Origin: Alphaproteobacteria bacterium
GTDB lineage: Bacteria > Pseudomonadota > Alphaproteobacteria > Micropepsales > Micropepsaceae
NCBI GenBank assembly: GCA_009693985.1
Contig: SHWE01000007.1
Coordinates: 1 to 58,758, forward strand
Direction of reading: 5' to 3'
Length of the DNA stretch: 58,758 bases
Made by a program: the position numbers and the translations under genes. The notes under the pieces were generated by a model. It saw only the letters and a list, made by a program, of their open reading frames with translations, did not search any database and had not been told where the DNA came from. Below are positions 16,122 through 24,964 of the stretch, piece after piece; positions within the stretch are counted from its first letter, which is position 1, and every line of letters begins with the position of its first letter.

Positions 16122-17168
16122 ATGCGTCCGGAAACCGAGATCGAAACCACCAGCCAGGATAATCAAAGCCCGGATCGCCGCGCCGTGCTGGCGGGAATTG
16201 GCGTCGCCGCGGCAGCCGCCGCCGTGACGACATCCGCCTCCGCCGCCCCGGCCGCCGCCACGACCTATTGGAACCAGCGCTATACCGCGATGAAGGGCAA
16301 TGTGAAGTTGCAACTCTATCGCCGCCGGCTGAAGGCGCCGGTCGCGGGCGAGGCGCCGCTTCCGGTTCTCATCATGGTGCATGGCTCGTCGTTTTCCGCC
16401 ATGCCGACCTTCGACCTCACGGTTCCGGGCGCCGGCGAATATTCGATGTTCAACGTCTTCTCGCGCTACGGCTATGACGTGTGGGCCATCGACTTCGAAG
16501 GCTATGGCCGCTCGAGCGTCACGCCTGGCTGGTCCGACATCAAGGCCGGCGTCGCCGACCTGACCGCGATGGCGGCGGTCGTCGAGAAGGAAACCGGCGT
16601 CAGGCAGTACCACATGGTCGGCGAATCTTCGGGCGCGCTGCGCTGCGCGGCTTTTGCCGCGGAGCATCCCGACCGCGTCGGGCGCCTCGTCTTCAGCGCC
16701 TATACCTATACCGGCAAGGACTCGCCGACATTGACGGAACGCGCCAAGAACCTCGCTTTCTTCAAGGCGAACAATCGCCGCCCGCGGCCGCCGGAGATGC
16801 TCGAATCGGTGTTCACCCGCGACAAGGCCGGCACTTCGGATCCGCGCACCCCGGCGGCGCTTATCGCGGCGGAAATGCCGTTCGGCGACAGCGTCCCGAC
16901 CGGGACCTATCTCGACATGACCTCGAAGCTGCCGATCATCGAGGCGAATTTGGTGAAGGCTCCGGTCCTGGTCGTTCGCGGGACGCATGACGGCATCGCG
17001 ACGGAAGCGGACTTGCTCGATTTCTACAGCAAGCTGCCCAATCCCGATCGCCAGTTCGTCACGTTGCCCGGTGCCGCCCATTCGCTGGTGCTCGGCGCCA
17101 ACCGGCAGCTTTTCTGGCACGCGACGCACTCGTTCCTGTCCATGCCGAAGCCGGAAGTCACCGTCTAA
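16122..17168 (+). CDS. Tat-exported alpha/beta hydrolase (tandem copy 2)
   Basis: The 348-residue product is a paralogue of the preceding gene with the same architecture: a Tat leader (PDRRAVLAGIGVAAAAAAV), MVHGSSFSAMPTFDL, nucleophile elbow VGESSGALR, RGTHDGIATEADLLDFYSKL and GAAHSLVLGANRQ. Copy 1 has G-S-S-S-G at the nucleophile elbow and copy 2 has G-E-S-S-G, the first difference to test for altered specificity. AAGGAGGG precedes the ATG. It is followed by a terminator and a convergent efflux gene. Confidence 0.87.
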   Translation: MRPETEIETTSQDNQSPDRRAVLAGIGVAAAAAAVTTSASAAPAAATTYWNQRYTAMKGNVKLQLYRRRLKAPVAGEAPLPVLIMVHGSSFSAMPTFDLTVPGAGEYSMFNVFSRYGYDVWAIDFEGYGRSSVTPGWSDIKAGVADLTAMAAVVEKETGVRQYHMVGESSGALRCAAFAAEHPDRVGRLVFSAYTYTGKDSPTLTERAKNLAFFKANNRRPRPPEMLESVFTRDKAGTSDPRTPAALIAAEMPFGDSVPTGTYLDMTSKLPIIEANLVKAPVLVVRGTHDGIATEADLLDFYSKLPNPDRQFVTLPGAAHSLVLGANRQLFWHATHSFLSMPKPEVTV

Positions 17169-17184
17169 GATTCATTGGTTTTAC

Positions 17185-17220
17185 GAGACGGTCTCGTCCT
17201 AACGGACGGGGCCGTTTCTT
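17185..17220. terminator. Intrinsic terminator between hydrolase copy 2 and MFS gene
   Basis: A two-part stem (GAGACGG with CCGTTTC, and inside it CGTCC with GGACG around TAAC) is followed by TTTT. It lies between convergent genes and ends at the stop codon of the minus-strand MFS gene. Confidence 0.75.
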
Positions 17221-18723
17221 TTAGGGCGCGCCGCTGGTGAGCGAATCGAGCTCTCGCGTCGGTATCAGCAGGCACATCGCGCCGGCGCACAAGGCGAAGA
17301 CGAGCATCTCCCAAAAGGCGAGATGCAGCGCGCCGTCGAGCATCGCCTGCAAGCCCGGCTCCGAACCGCCGCCCGCGATGGTGCCGATGCTCGCCAGAAG
17401 CGCGCGCACATGCTCGGGCGTCGCCGCGGCTAGCCCGCTTCCCGCCGCCGCATAATAGACGATGCCGAAATTGAGCATCGCGCCGAGCGCCGCGACGCCC
17501 ACCGTATTGCCGAGCGTGCGCGCGAAGATCAGCGAGGCGGTGGCGCTGCCGCGCTTGGACCATGCGATGCTGCCCTGGATCATCACGACCGAAGTGATGT
17601 TGAGCAGCCCCATGCCGAATCCCATTAGCGCGGGGCCGATGCCGGCCAGCACGATGTTCTCGCCGGGTGTCAAGAACAGCAGGAACACCGCGCCGACCGG
17701 AATGAGAAGCCCGCCGAAACGCGTCGCCACGCGCATCGGAACATGACGCAGGATCTTTCCCGATACGGCGGAGGCCATCGGCCACGACACCATCATCACC
17801 GCGACAGGAAGACCGGCGAGAATCGCCGAATAGCCGAGCACGCCTTGAAAATAGAGTGGCAGATACGAGCCGATGCCCGACAGCGCCATCATGCCGAAGA
17901 ACAGGGAGATATTGCAGGTCGCGACCAACCGGCTGCCCCAGAGATCGAGCGCGATCATCGGCTCGTCGGCGTACCGCTCGACGAGGACGAAAACTACGCT
18001 TGCGGCAAGCCCCGCCGCGACGAGCCAGAGAATCTGCGCATTCGTAAGGGTCGCGCTTTGCGTCAGCGCGATCAGGAACGCGCCTATCGCCGCCGAGAAA
18101 AGCGCGGCGCCGAGATAGTCGATGCTGTGCTTCTTATGCGCGATGTCCTCGTGCATGAAGACGACGAACCCTGCGATGGTGACGATCCCGATCGGGATGT
18201 TGATCCAGAAAATCCACGACCAGGAAGAATATTCGACGATCAGCCCGCCAACGAGCGGGCCGACGATCGCGGCCGCTGCCCACACGCTCGACAGCACGCC
18301 CTGGATGCGCAAGCGTTCGCGCGGAGAATACATGTCGCCCGCGATGGTCACGGCGATGGACTGCATGGCGCCCGCGCCGACGCCTTGCAGCAGGCGGAAG
18401 ACAATCATCGATTCCATAGACCAGGAGAAGCCGCACAGCGTCGAGCCGATGAGGAACACCACCGTGCCGCCGATGATGATGGGCTTGCGGCCATAGATGT
18501 CGGAGAGCTTGCCGAAGATCACCGTCGTGGCGGTCTGGGTCAGCAAATATCCCGAAAACACCCAGGAATAGAACGCGAAGCCGCCCAGTTGGGCCACGAT
18601 CTGTGGCATCGCGGTCGCGACAATCGTCGCTTCGATCGCCGACATGAACAGCGACAGCGTGATGCACAGGAGCACGAGCGAACGGCGCGGCGTTACGACG
18701 GCCGGACACGGCGAAGCGGACAT
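17221..18723 (-). CDS. MFS drug-efflux transporter, DHA2 (EmrB/QacA) family
   Basis: This 500-residue protein has about 14 hydrophobic segments. The DHA2 pattern is visible: LSLFMSAIEATIVATAMPQI in helix 1, then SYLL-type helix 2 ending in KLSDIYGRKPIII (motif A), then RLLQGVGAGAMQSIAVTIAGD and the helix 5 motif C region VGPLVGGLIVEYSSW. The family exports cationic drugs, dyes or metabolites by proton antiport. The gene stands alone without a TetR regulator or a membrane-fusion partner, so its cargo is unknown. Confidence 0.9.
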   Translation of the reverse strand: MSASPCPAVVTPRRSLVLLCITLSLFMSAIEATIVATAMPQIVAQLGGFAFYSWVFSGYLLTQTATTVIFGKLSDIYGRKPIIIGGTVVFLIGSTLCGFSWSMESMIVFRLLQGVGAGAMQSIAVTIAGDMYSPRERLRIQGVLSSVWAAAAIVGPLVGGLIVEYSSWSWIFWINIPIGIVTIAGFVVFMHEDIAHKKHSIDYLGAALFSAAIGAFLIALTQSATLTNAQILWLVAAGLAASVVFVLVERYADEPMIALDLWGSRLVATCNISLFFGMMALSGIGSYLPLYFQGVLGYSAILAGLPVAVMMVSWPMASAVSGKILRHVPMRVATRFGGLLIPVGAVFLLFLTPGENIVLAGIGPALMGFGMGLLNITSVVMIQGSIAWSKRGSATASLIFARTLGNTVGVAALGAMLNFGIVYYAAAGSGLAAATPEHVRALLASIGTIAGGGSEPGLQAMLDGALHLAFWEMLVFALCAGAMCLLIPTRELDSLTSGAP

Positions 18724-18791
18724 GGGATTTCCGAACTGGACGGAATGCGAATGGCGAAGTCGGCTAGCCTATAGCACCCGCCATTCTTCAA

Positions 18792-19460
18792 TTACAGCAG
18801 GCGGAATTCGACCTCGGCCTCGATCTTCGAGGACACGGCCTTGGCGCCTTCGCGCGCCGGCGTGTAGCGCCAATTGGCTTTGATCCAATTCATGGCGGCC
18901 TCGTCGAGCCGCCGGTAGTCGCTCGAATCCACGATGGTGGCGCCGGCCACGATGCCCTGTTCGTTGATGGTGAGCATCAGATGCGTCGTGCCGCGTTCGC
19001 CGAGCCGCCGCGAGACCGGCGGATAGTCCGGAATGGTGTGGGTCTCGGCAATCGAGAGCGGCGGTACGAAAGCGGGCTCCGGCGGCGGCGCCGGCGGTGC
19101 CTGCACGAGCTGCGGCGGCGGCGATGGCGGGGCCGGCAGCGTGATGGCGCGCGGCTGCGGCGGGATATAATCGAGCGTCACGACCGGCACGATGACGTTC
19201 TCGACGCGCGGGGTTTCGATGACGGGCATAATGGGCGGCGGCAGTTCCTCGAGTTTGGGAATGTCCGCGACATTAACCACGATGAGGTCGCTCACGGGCT
19301 TGGGGACGTCGATGACGCCCAAACTCGTCAGCAAGCCGTAGACCACGGCAGCGTGCAAAGAAGCGACGAACGCGACGCCACCAATTCTTTGTTCGCGCGT
19401 TTTGACGGTCGCGGACGGGTGCAAGCGCAAGGTGCCCGGGCTGGACGAGAAGTCGTGCAA
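18792..19460 (-). CDS. TonB-family energy-transducing protein
   Basis: The protein of about 222 residues has one N-terminal membrane anchor (GGVAFVASLHAAVVYGLLTSLG), a Pro-rich periplasmic linker (PAPPSPPPQLVQAPPAPPPEP) and a C-terminal TonB-like domain (YPPVSRRLGERGTTHLMLTI then WRYTPAREG). TTG 19460 is preferred because GGAGG sits 5 bases upstream. A TTG at 19475 also opens the frame but lacks that spacing. No exbB/exbD or receptor gene adjoins it, so it would have to use ExbBD encoded elsewhere, or it acts as an orphan transducer. Confidence 0.85.
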   Translation of the reverse strand: MHDFSSSPGTLRLHPSATVKTREQRIGGVAFVASLHAAVVYGLLTSLGVIDVPKPVSDLIVVNVADIPKLEELPPPIMPVIETPRVENVIVPVVTLDYIPPQPRAITLPAPPSPPPQLVQAPPAPPPEPAFVPPLSIAETHTIPDYPPVSRRLGERGTTHLMLTINEQGIVAGATIVDSSDYRRLDEAAMNWIKANWRYTPAREGAKAVSSKIEAEVEFRLL

Positions 19461-19655
19461 CACTGCCTCCAACAATTTCCCGCTTTACCGACGTGCCGGG
19501 TTGTGACGCCTCCGGCCCATGTAAGCCCATTGTCCTAATATAGGAAGCAATCGGCTGTGGCGCAAATATGTTCGTTACTAAGGCTTTGGTGTAGCTGTTC
19601 GATTTGGTGCGCCGCCGCATTTCGCTTCGGAGCTTTTCCTGGGCTATAGGGAGAG

Positions 19656-21476
19656 ATGGCCCGAGGCTCCGAGCAATATACCAAGGAATTATACCGCCAG
19701 GCGGACAGACGCGCGCCCTCCAAGGCGCTGTCGCCTTTACGCGCCCTGATGCCGTTCTTGGCGCCGTATCGCGGCATGATCGTCGCGGCCGGGTTCGCTC
19801 TGGTGGCTGCTGCTGCCGCCGCGCTCGTGCTTCCGGCGGCGGTGCGGGGCGTCATCGATCACGGCTTCTCGGCCGAGGACGCGGCCAATATCGGGCGCTA
19901 TTTCCTCGCTCTCATCGCGGTTGCCGGATTCATGGGCGTGGCCTCGGCGACGCGGTTCTATCTGGTCTCGTGGATCGGCGAGCGAGTCGTCGCCGATGTG
20001 CGCACCAAAGTGTTCAGCCATGTGCTGTCGCTGAGCCCGAGCTTCTTCGAAACGGTACGCATCGGCGAAGTGCTGTCGCGTCTCACCGCCGACACCACTT
20101 TGGTGCAGACGGTGGTCGGATCGTCGGCTTCGGTTGCGCTGCGCAATCTTGTTCTGGCGATGGGCAGCTTCGTGCTGATGGTGGTGACGAGTCCCAAGCT
20201 GGCGGCGCTTTGCCTCGTGGGCGTGCCGCTGACGGTGGCGCCGATCATCCTGTTCGGGCGGCGCGTACGGCGCCTGTCGCGCACATCCCAGGATCGCGTC
20301 GCCGACATGTCCGCCTATGCGGGCGAAGCGCTGAACGCGGTCCTGACGGTGCAGGCGTTCACGCATGAGAATCTGGACCGCGAGAAATTCCAGCGTTCGG
20401 CGGAAGGCTCGTTCGCCGCCGCGATTCAGCGCAACCGGATGCGCGCCGCGCTTACCGCTTTCATTATTTCTTTTGTCGGCTTCGGCATCGTCGTCGTGCT
20501 GTGGATCGGCGCCTCCGACGTGCTCGCCGGGCGCATGACCGGCGGCGAGCTCAGCCAATTCATCCTCTATGCGGTGTTCCTGGCGAGCGGCATGGGCGCG
20601 ATCTCGGAGACCTGGGGCGATGTGCAGCGCGCGTCCGGCGCGACCGAAAGGCTGATGGAAATTCTGTCCACCGAGCCGACTGTGAAAGCGCCGGACAATC
20701 CGGTGCCCTTGCCGCGGCCGGCCAAAGGCGCGATCCGTTTCGACAATGTCGGCTTTCGTTATCCCTCGCGCCCCGAACATCGCGCGCTTGCCGACGTCAG
20801 CTTCGCGATTGCGCCCGGAGAGGCCGTCGCGCTGGTCGGCCCGTCGGGCGCCGGCAAATCCACCGTGTTCCATTTGCTGCTGCGGTTCTTCGATCCGCAA
20901 GAGGGCCGCATCCTGTTCGACGGCATCGACATCGCGAGCGCCGACCCACGCGATGTCCGCCGCAACATCGCGCTGGTGGCGCAGGACCCGGTGATCTTCG
21001 CCGGCACCATCGAAGAGAACATCCGTTACGGACGCCCCGAGGCGAGTGCCGAGGACGTGCGCGCGGCGGCGATGGCGGCGGCGGCCGACGAATTCATCCG
21101 CCGCTTGCCGGAAGGGTACGAGTCGCTGCTGGGCGAGCGCGGAGTGACGCTCTCCGGCGGCCAGCGCCAGCGCCTCGCCATTGCGCGCGCCATCCTGCGC
21201 GATGCGCCGCTGCTGCTGCTCGACGAAGCGACCAGCGCGCTCGATGCCGAGAACGAGCGGCTGGTGCAGCAAGGGCTCGCCAATCTGATGAGCGGGCGCA
21301 CCACCATCGTCATCGCCCACCGTCTCGCCACCATCCAGCGCCTGAAGCGCATCGTGGTGATGGATCAGGGCGTCATCATCGGGGAGGGGAGCCACGCCGA
21401 GCTCGTCGCCCGTGGCGGGCTTTATGCGCGGCTGGCCTCTTTGCAGTTTGATGAAGCGAAAGCGCTGGCGAGCTAA
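19656..21476 (+). CDS. ABC exporter, fused membrane and ATPase domains (MsbA-like)
   Basis: This 606-residue half-transporter has a transmembrane domain of six helices (about residues 30-310) followed by a nucleotide-binding domain. Walker A is GPSGAGKST (395-403), the signature is LSGGQRQR (499-506), Walker B is LLLLDEATSALD (519-530), and the H-loop is VIAHRLATI. It works as a homodimer. It resembles the lipid/multidrug exporters of the MsbA/BmrA group. AGGGAGAG directly precedes the ATG. The gene is monocistronic, divergent from the TonB-like gene across 180 bp, and followed at once by a palindromic repeat. Confidence 0.9.
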   Translation: MARGSEQYTKELYRQADRRAPSKALSPLRALMPFLAPYRGMIVAAGFALVAAAAAALVLPAAVRGVIDHGFSAEDAANIGRYFLALIAVAGFMGVASATRFYLVSWIGERVVADVRTKVFSHVLSLSPSFFETVRIGEVLSRLTADTTLVQTVVGSSASVALRNLVLAMGSFVLMVVTSPKLAALCLVGVPLTVAPIILFGRRVRRLSRTSQDRVADMSAYAGEALNAVLTVQAFTHENLDREKFQRSAEGSFAAAIQRNRMRAALTAFIISFVGFGIVVVLWIGASDVLAGRMTGGELSQFILYAVFLASGMGAISETWGDVQRASGATERLMEILSTEPTVKAPDNPVPLPRPAKGAIRFDNVGFRYPSRPEHRALADVSFAIAPGEAVALVGPSGAGKSTVFHLLLRFFDPQEGRILFDGIDIASADPRDVRRNIALVAQDPVIFAGTIEENIRYGRPEASAEDVRAAAMAAAADEFIRRLPEGYESLLGERGVTLSGGQRQRLAIARAILRDAPLLLLDEATSALDAENERLVQQGLANLMSGRTTIVIAHRLATIQRLKRIVVMDQGVIIGEGSHAELVARGGLYARLASLQFDEAKALAS

Positions 21477-21490
21477 TTCAAACGCTCATG

Positions 21491-21586
21491 TCATGGCCCG
21501 ACGTGATCGGGCCATCCATCCGGCGCATGTCCATGCGCCGATTGGATTTTACGTTCGCCTGGATGGCCCGCTGTTGCGGGCCATGA
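21491..21586. repeat. Three-hairpin dispersed palindromic repeat, copy A
   Basis: The 96-bp element starts TCATGGCCCG and ends CGGGCCATGA, so its outer ends are inverted repeats. Inside are three successive hairpins: GGCCCG/CGGGCC, then CGGCGCAT/ATGCGCCG around GTCC, then ATGGCCCGC/GCGGGCCAT around TGTT. A near-identical copy is at 30835-30929, and the third hairpin recurs alone at 56772-56809. No transposase or direct target duplication is evident. It lies just after the ABC exporter stop and may terminate or stabilise that transcript. Confidence 0.85.
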
Positions 21587-21640
21587 AAGTTGGGGAATGC
21601 GGATATATGCTTTCGCTGTTTTGCTGACGGCGGGACAGCG

Positions 21641-21856
21641 ATGAGAGCCTGGCAATTGTCCGTTTCGGTGGGAAGCGCCGCGCTCGCGGTTCTCGCCGCA
21701 TCCGTGCCGGCGGCGGCGGAATTTCCCGAAACCACCGGCAGCTTCACCCGCAATGTCGGAAAGATCGGCGGCTTCATCCCAATTGCTCCCCAGAACTCCC
21801 ACAGAACTGGATTCCCTTCCCCTCGCATTGCCGTCGCAATGCTCGGCCGGGAATGA
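21641..21856 (+). pseudogene. Possible remnant of a small secreted protein
   Basis: ATG 21641 opens a 71-codon frame with a good Sec signal (LSVSVGSAALAVLAASVPAAA) and a short mature start (EFPETTGSFTRNVGKIGGFI). The last ~25 codons look like intergenic repeat sequence rather than protein (Pro/Arg-rich, ending at a GGGAATGAC motif). It is probably the 5' end of a gene whose 3' part was lost. Ribosome-site support is weak. The region could equally be non-coding, and nothing else is seen between 21587 and 21865. Confidence 0.35.
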
Positions 21857-21865
21857 CAGCGAGGA

Positions 21866-22696
21866 CTAGTTTTTCTTGCCGCGCAGCAAATCGAGCAACG
21901 GTTTGTGCAAGGAATCGTTGGCCGCCAGGATATCGCCGGTGTCCAGCATGCGGTCGCGCCCGTCCATGTCGGACACCATGCCATGCGCCTCGCGCACCAA
22001 GAGGATTCCCGCCGCGATATCCCAGGGCTTGAGATCGCGTTCCCAGAAGGCGTCGAAGCGCCCCGCCGCCACCCAGGCGAGATCGAGCGCGGCCGAACCG
22101 AAACGGCGCATCCCGGCGGTTGCGGCGCAGATCGCATCCAATTCCTTGAGGAATTCGTCGCGGCCGTCCTTGCCCATGAAGGGCGCGCCCGACGCGACCA
22201 GAATCTCGGCAAGATTTGTCCGCGCCGCCACTTTGAGACGACGCTCGTTGTGATAGGCGCCCTGGCCTTTTTCGGCGACGAACAGATCGTCGGTCACCGG
22301 ATTGAACACCAGCGCCGAGACGATCTGGCCGTCGCGTTCGAGCGCGATCGAGATCGCAAAATGCGGAACGCCGTGGAGGAAATTTGTGGTGCCGTCGATA
22401 GGATCGATGATGAAACGATGCGACTTGTCGGGGCCCGCGATGGCGCCCCCTTCTTCGACCAGAAATCTATAGCCGGGCCGCGCTTTGGTCAGCTCCTCGA
22501 TCAAGACGCGCTCGGTGCGTTGATCGGCATTGGAGACGAAATCGGCGGGGCCCTTCTTGGAGATCTGAAGGTTCTCCAACTCGCCGAAATCGCGGATCAG
22601 CGCGCGCCCAGCTTTGCGGGCTGCGGCCACCATCACATTCAATGCCGGGGAGAGGTAACGCAACGCTCTATTCCGCGCGCTTGATGTAGGAGCCAT
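21866..22696 (-). CDS. suhB: Inositol-1-monophosphatase family protein
   Basis: The 276-residue Mg-dependent phosphatase shows the family motifs in order: [11 protein letters not shown] (metal Glu pair), [20 protein letters not shown], and the C-terminal [17 protein letters not shown]. It hydrolyses inositol-1-phosphate or related sugar phosphates. In enterobacteria SuhB also associates with the rRNA antitermination complex, which is known for the family and not shown here. The ATG at 22696 would overlap efp by 29 bp. A TTG at 22663 or ATG at 22633 could be the true start, because the conserved part begins at [12 protein letters not shown]. Last gene of the efp run. Confidence 0.9.
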   Translation of the reverse strand: MAPTSSARNRALRYLSPALNVMVAAARKAGRALIRDFGELENLQISKKGPADFVSNADQRTERVLIEELTKARPGYRFLVEEGGAIAGPDKSHRFIIDPIDGTTNFLHGVPHFAISIALERDGQIVSALVFNPVTDDLFVAEKGQGAYHNERRLKVAARTNLAEILVASGAPFMGKDGRDEFLKELDAICAATAGMRRFGSAALDLAWVAAGRFDAFWERDLKPWDIAAGILLVREAHGMVSDMDGRDRMLDTGDILAANDSLHKPLLDLLRGKKN

Positions 22697-23237
22697 CGTC
22701 GGTGTTGACGATGACTTTGGTACCGGTCTCGATGAAGGGCGGCACCTGCGTGCGCACGCCGTTCTCCAGGATCGCGGTCTTGTAGGACGAAGCGGCGGTC
22801 TGGCCCTTGGTCACGGGATCGGCCTCGACGATTTGCAGCACCACCGTTTGGGGAAGAGAAATGCCGATGGGCCGGCCCTCATGCAATTGCATGATCACCT
22901 TCATGCCGTCCTGCAGGAATTTGACGCGGTCCTCGCCGACGAAATCGGCTTCCAGCTCGATCTGGTCGTAGGACTGATTGTCCATGAAGGTCAGCATGTC
23001 GGCATTGGCGAAGAGATATTGGAAATCGCGCTTTTCGAGCTGCACTTCGTCGACCGCTTCGGAGGCGCGGAAGCGCTCGTTCAGCTTGCCGCCGGTCATG
23101 ACGTTTTTGAGCTCGCATTGATTATAGGTGCCGCCCTTGCCGGGCTTCACCGATTGCGTCTTCACGACCGACCAGAGCTGGTTGTTTAGCTCGATGACCA
23201 TGCCGGGACGAACTTCGTTTCCTGCAACTTTACCCAT
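22668..23237 (-). CDS. efp: Translation elongation factor P
   Basis: The 189-residue protein matches full-length EF-P. It has an N-terminal KOW-like domain with the loop KPGKGG, whose Lys34 is the expected modification site, then [14 protein letters not shown] and the C-terminal OB signature ([20 protein letters not shown]). EF-P binds ribosomes stalled at polyproline, relevant here to several Pro-rich products (the TonB-like protein, TolA, Pal). Lys at position 34 suggests EpmA-type beta-lysylation, but no epmA is in the window. It lies between thiE (48 bp upstream) and suhB. Confidence 0.97.
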   Translation of the reverse strand: MGKVAGNEVRPGMVIELNNQLWSVVKTQSVKPGKGGTYNQCELKNVMTGGKLNERFRASEAVDEVQLEKRDFQYLFANADMLTFMDNQSYDQIELEADFVGEDRVKFLQDGMKVIMQLHEGRPIGISLPQTVVLQIVEADPVTKGQTAASSYKTAILENGVRTQVPPFIETGTKVIVNTDDGSYIKRAE

Positions 23238-23285
23238 GGACCCGCGACGTTTTGAAAGAGCGCGCGGGTAATAGCAGGCGGCGCG

Positions 23286-23915
23286 CTACGTGGCAAAGAG
23301 CGTATTGAACGCCTTTACCGCGGCGGCGGGGCCGTTCTCGTAATCCCACACACCGGAAGCGACGGCGAGGAAATCGGCGCCCGTTTCGATCAAAGGCTGG
23401 CAATTGGCGACCGTGATGCCGCCGATGGCGACGCAAGGCACCACCATGGTCTCGGCCCACCATGCGATAAGCTCGGGCTCGGCGTGGAATTTGGGTTCCT
23501 TCGTCGCGGTCGGAAAGAAGGTGCCGAAGGCGACGTAATCGGCGCCCGCCTCAGACGCCTCAATCGCAAGATGACGGGAATCGTGACAGGTGACACCGAC
23601 GATGCGCTCGCGCCCCATCGTCGCGCGCGCATCGGCGTAGGACGCGTCCTCCTGGCCGACATGAACGCCGTCGCATTTGAGACGCGCGGCAAGGTCGGGC
23701 CGGTCGTTGAGGATGAAGGCGGTGCCCGCCTTCTGCGCGATGGGCATCAGCACTTCGGCGGCGCGACAGATCTCGTCGTCGGAGACGTCCTTCAGCCGCA
23801 ATTGCAACGACGCGACGTCGCCACCCGACAGCGCGCGCTTCAACTGCTCGGCGAAGGATTTCGGTTCAAGCCGTGGCGGCGTGATCAGATAGAGGCGGCA
23901 GCGCGATTTGTTCAC
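23286..23915 (-). CDS. thiE: Thiamine-phosphate synthase
   Basis: This is a 209-residue TIM-barrel enzyme that joins HMP-pyrophosphate and thiazole phosphate to form thiamine phosphate. Features: LYLITPPRL at the N-terminus, [20 protein letters not shown] (substrate and Mg site), [22 protein letters not shown], and [19 protein letters not shown], the phosphate-binding end of the barrel. The GTG start at 23915 overlaps the fba stop by 4 bp. A longer frame to 23951 would overlap more and lacks a ribosome site. Its placement behind transketolase (a ThDP enzyme) and aldolase is common in alphaproteobacteria. Confidence 0.93.
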   Translation of the reverse strand: MNKSRCRLYLITPPRLEPKSFAEQLKRALSGGDVASLQLRLKDVSDDEICRAAEVLMPIAQKAGTAFILNDRPDLAARLKCDGVHVGQEDASYADARATMGRERIVGVTCHDSRHLAIEASEAGADYVAFGTFFPTATKEPKFHAEPELIAWWAETMVVPCVAIGGITVANCQPLIETGADFLAVASGVWDYENGPAAAVKAFNTLFAT

Positions 23916-24952
23916 GCCGCTTTCTCGACCCGCTCCAAATCCTGCTTCCACTGGCCTTGCGACGCCAGACCGTTCATCCGCGCGCGATGGGCAAAGGCGC
24001 GTTGCGCGGCCGCCGCGTTCTCAGCTTTTCCAGACCACATTTTCTGCGGCAGATGCTGCAGCGCGCGGCCATAGGAGAACGTCACCGGCCAGGGCAGCGG
24101 CCCGAGCTTGTTGATCAAATCGAGATGCTCGGTGGCTTCCTCGTCCGCTTGCCCGCCCGACAGGAAGGCGATGCCGGCGACAGCGCCCGGCACGCAATTC
24201 TTCAGGCACGTCACCGTCTTCTCGGCGACTTCCTCAGGGCTCGCGCGCTTGGCGTTCTTCTTGCCGGAGATCACCATGTTGGGCTTCAGTACGATGCCTT
24301 CCAGCATCACGCGCTGATAGAACAGTTCCTGGAACTGCGTCTTCAGCACCCATTCGGTGACGTGGGCGCAGGTGTCGATGTCGTGCGCGCCGTCCATCAG
24401 CACTTCGGGCTCGACGATGGGAACGATGTCGTTCTCCTGGCAGATGGCGGCGTAACGCGCCAGCGCATGGGCGTTGGTATGGATCGCGGTGTGGCTCGGA
24501 ATCGGTGGCGTACCCGCCGCGATGTCGATCACCGCGCGCCATTTGGCAAACCGCGCGCCGAGCTTGCGATATTCGACGAGGCGCTCGCCCAAACCGTCGA
24601 GCCCTTCGGTGATCGTCTCGTTCGGACAACCGAACAGCGGCTTGACGCCCTTGTCGACCTTGATGCCGGGAAGCGAGCCCGCATCGGCGATGATCTTGGC
24701 CAGCGGCGTGTCGTCCTTCGCCTTCTGGCGGATCGTCTCGTCGAACAGGATGACGCCGGAGATGTTGTTCTTCATCGCCTCGTTGCTGCGGAACAGCATC
24801 TCGCGATAGTCGCGGCGATTATCCTCGGTCGATTCCACGCCGATGGCGTCGAAGCGCTTCTTGATCGTGCCGGAGCTTTCGTCGGCGGCGAGAATGCCCT
24901 TGCCCTTCGCCACCATCGCATTCGCGATCCTGACCAGCTCGTCCCTGTTCAT
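23912..24952 (-). CDS. fba: Fructose-bisphosphate aldolase, class I
   Basis: This 346-residue aldolase is of the metal-independent eukaryote-like class. It begins [20 protein letters not shown], contains GVKPLFG, the Schiff-base lysine region [16 protein letters not shown], and ends with [20 protein letters not shown] and [13 protein letters not shown]. It splits fructose-1,6-bisphosphate into DHAP and glyceraldehyde-3-phosphate. It lies 12 bp downstream of pgk within the tkt-gap-pgk-fba operon. It has no similarity to the Zn-dependent class II enzyme, so this genome relies on class I unless another copy exists. Confidence 0.95.
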   Translation of the reverse strand: MNRDELVRIANAMVAKGKGILAADESSGTIKKRFDAIGVESTEDNRRDYREMLFRSNEAMKNNISGVILFDETIRQKAKDDTPLAKIIADAGSLPGIKVDKGVKPLFGCPNETITEGLDGLGERLVEYRKLGARFAKWRAVIDIAAGTPPIPSHTAIHTNAHALARYAAICQENDIVPIVEPEVLMDGAHDIDTCAHVTEWVLKTQFQELFYQRVMLEGIVLKPNMVISGKKNAKRASPEEVAEKTVTCLKNCVPGAVAGIAFLSGGQADEEATEHLDLINKLGPLPWPVTFSYGRALQHLPQKMWSGKAENAAAAQRAFAHRARMNGLASQGQWKQDLERVEKAA

Positions 24953-24964
24953 TTCCCAAGTCCC

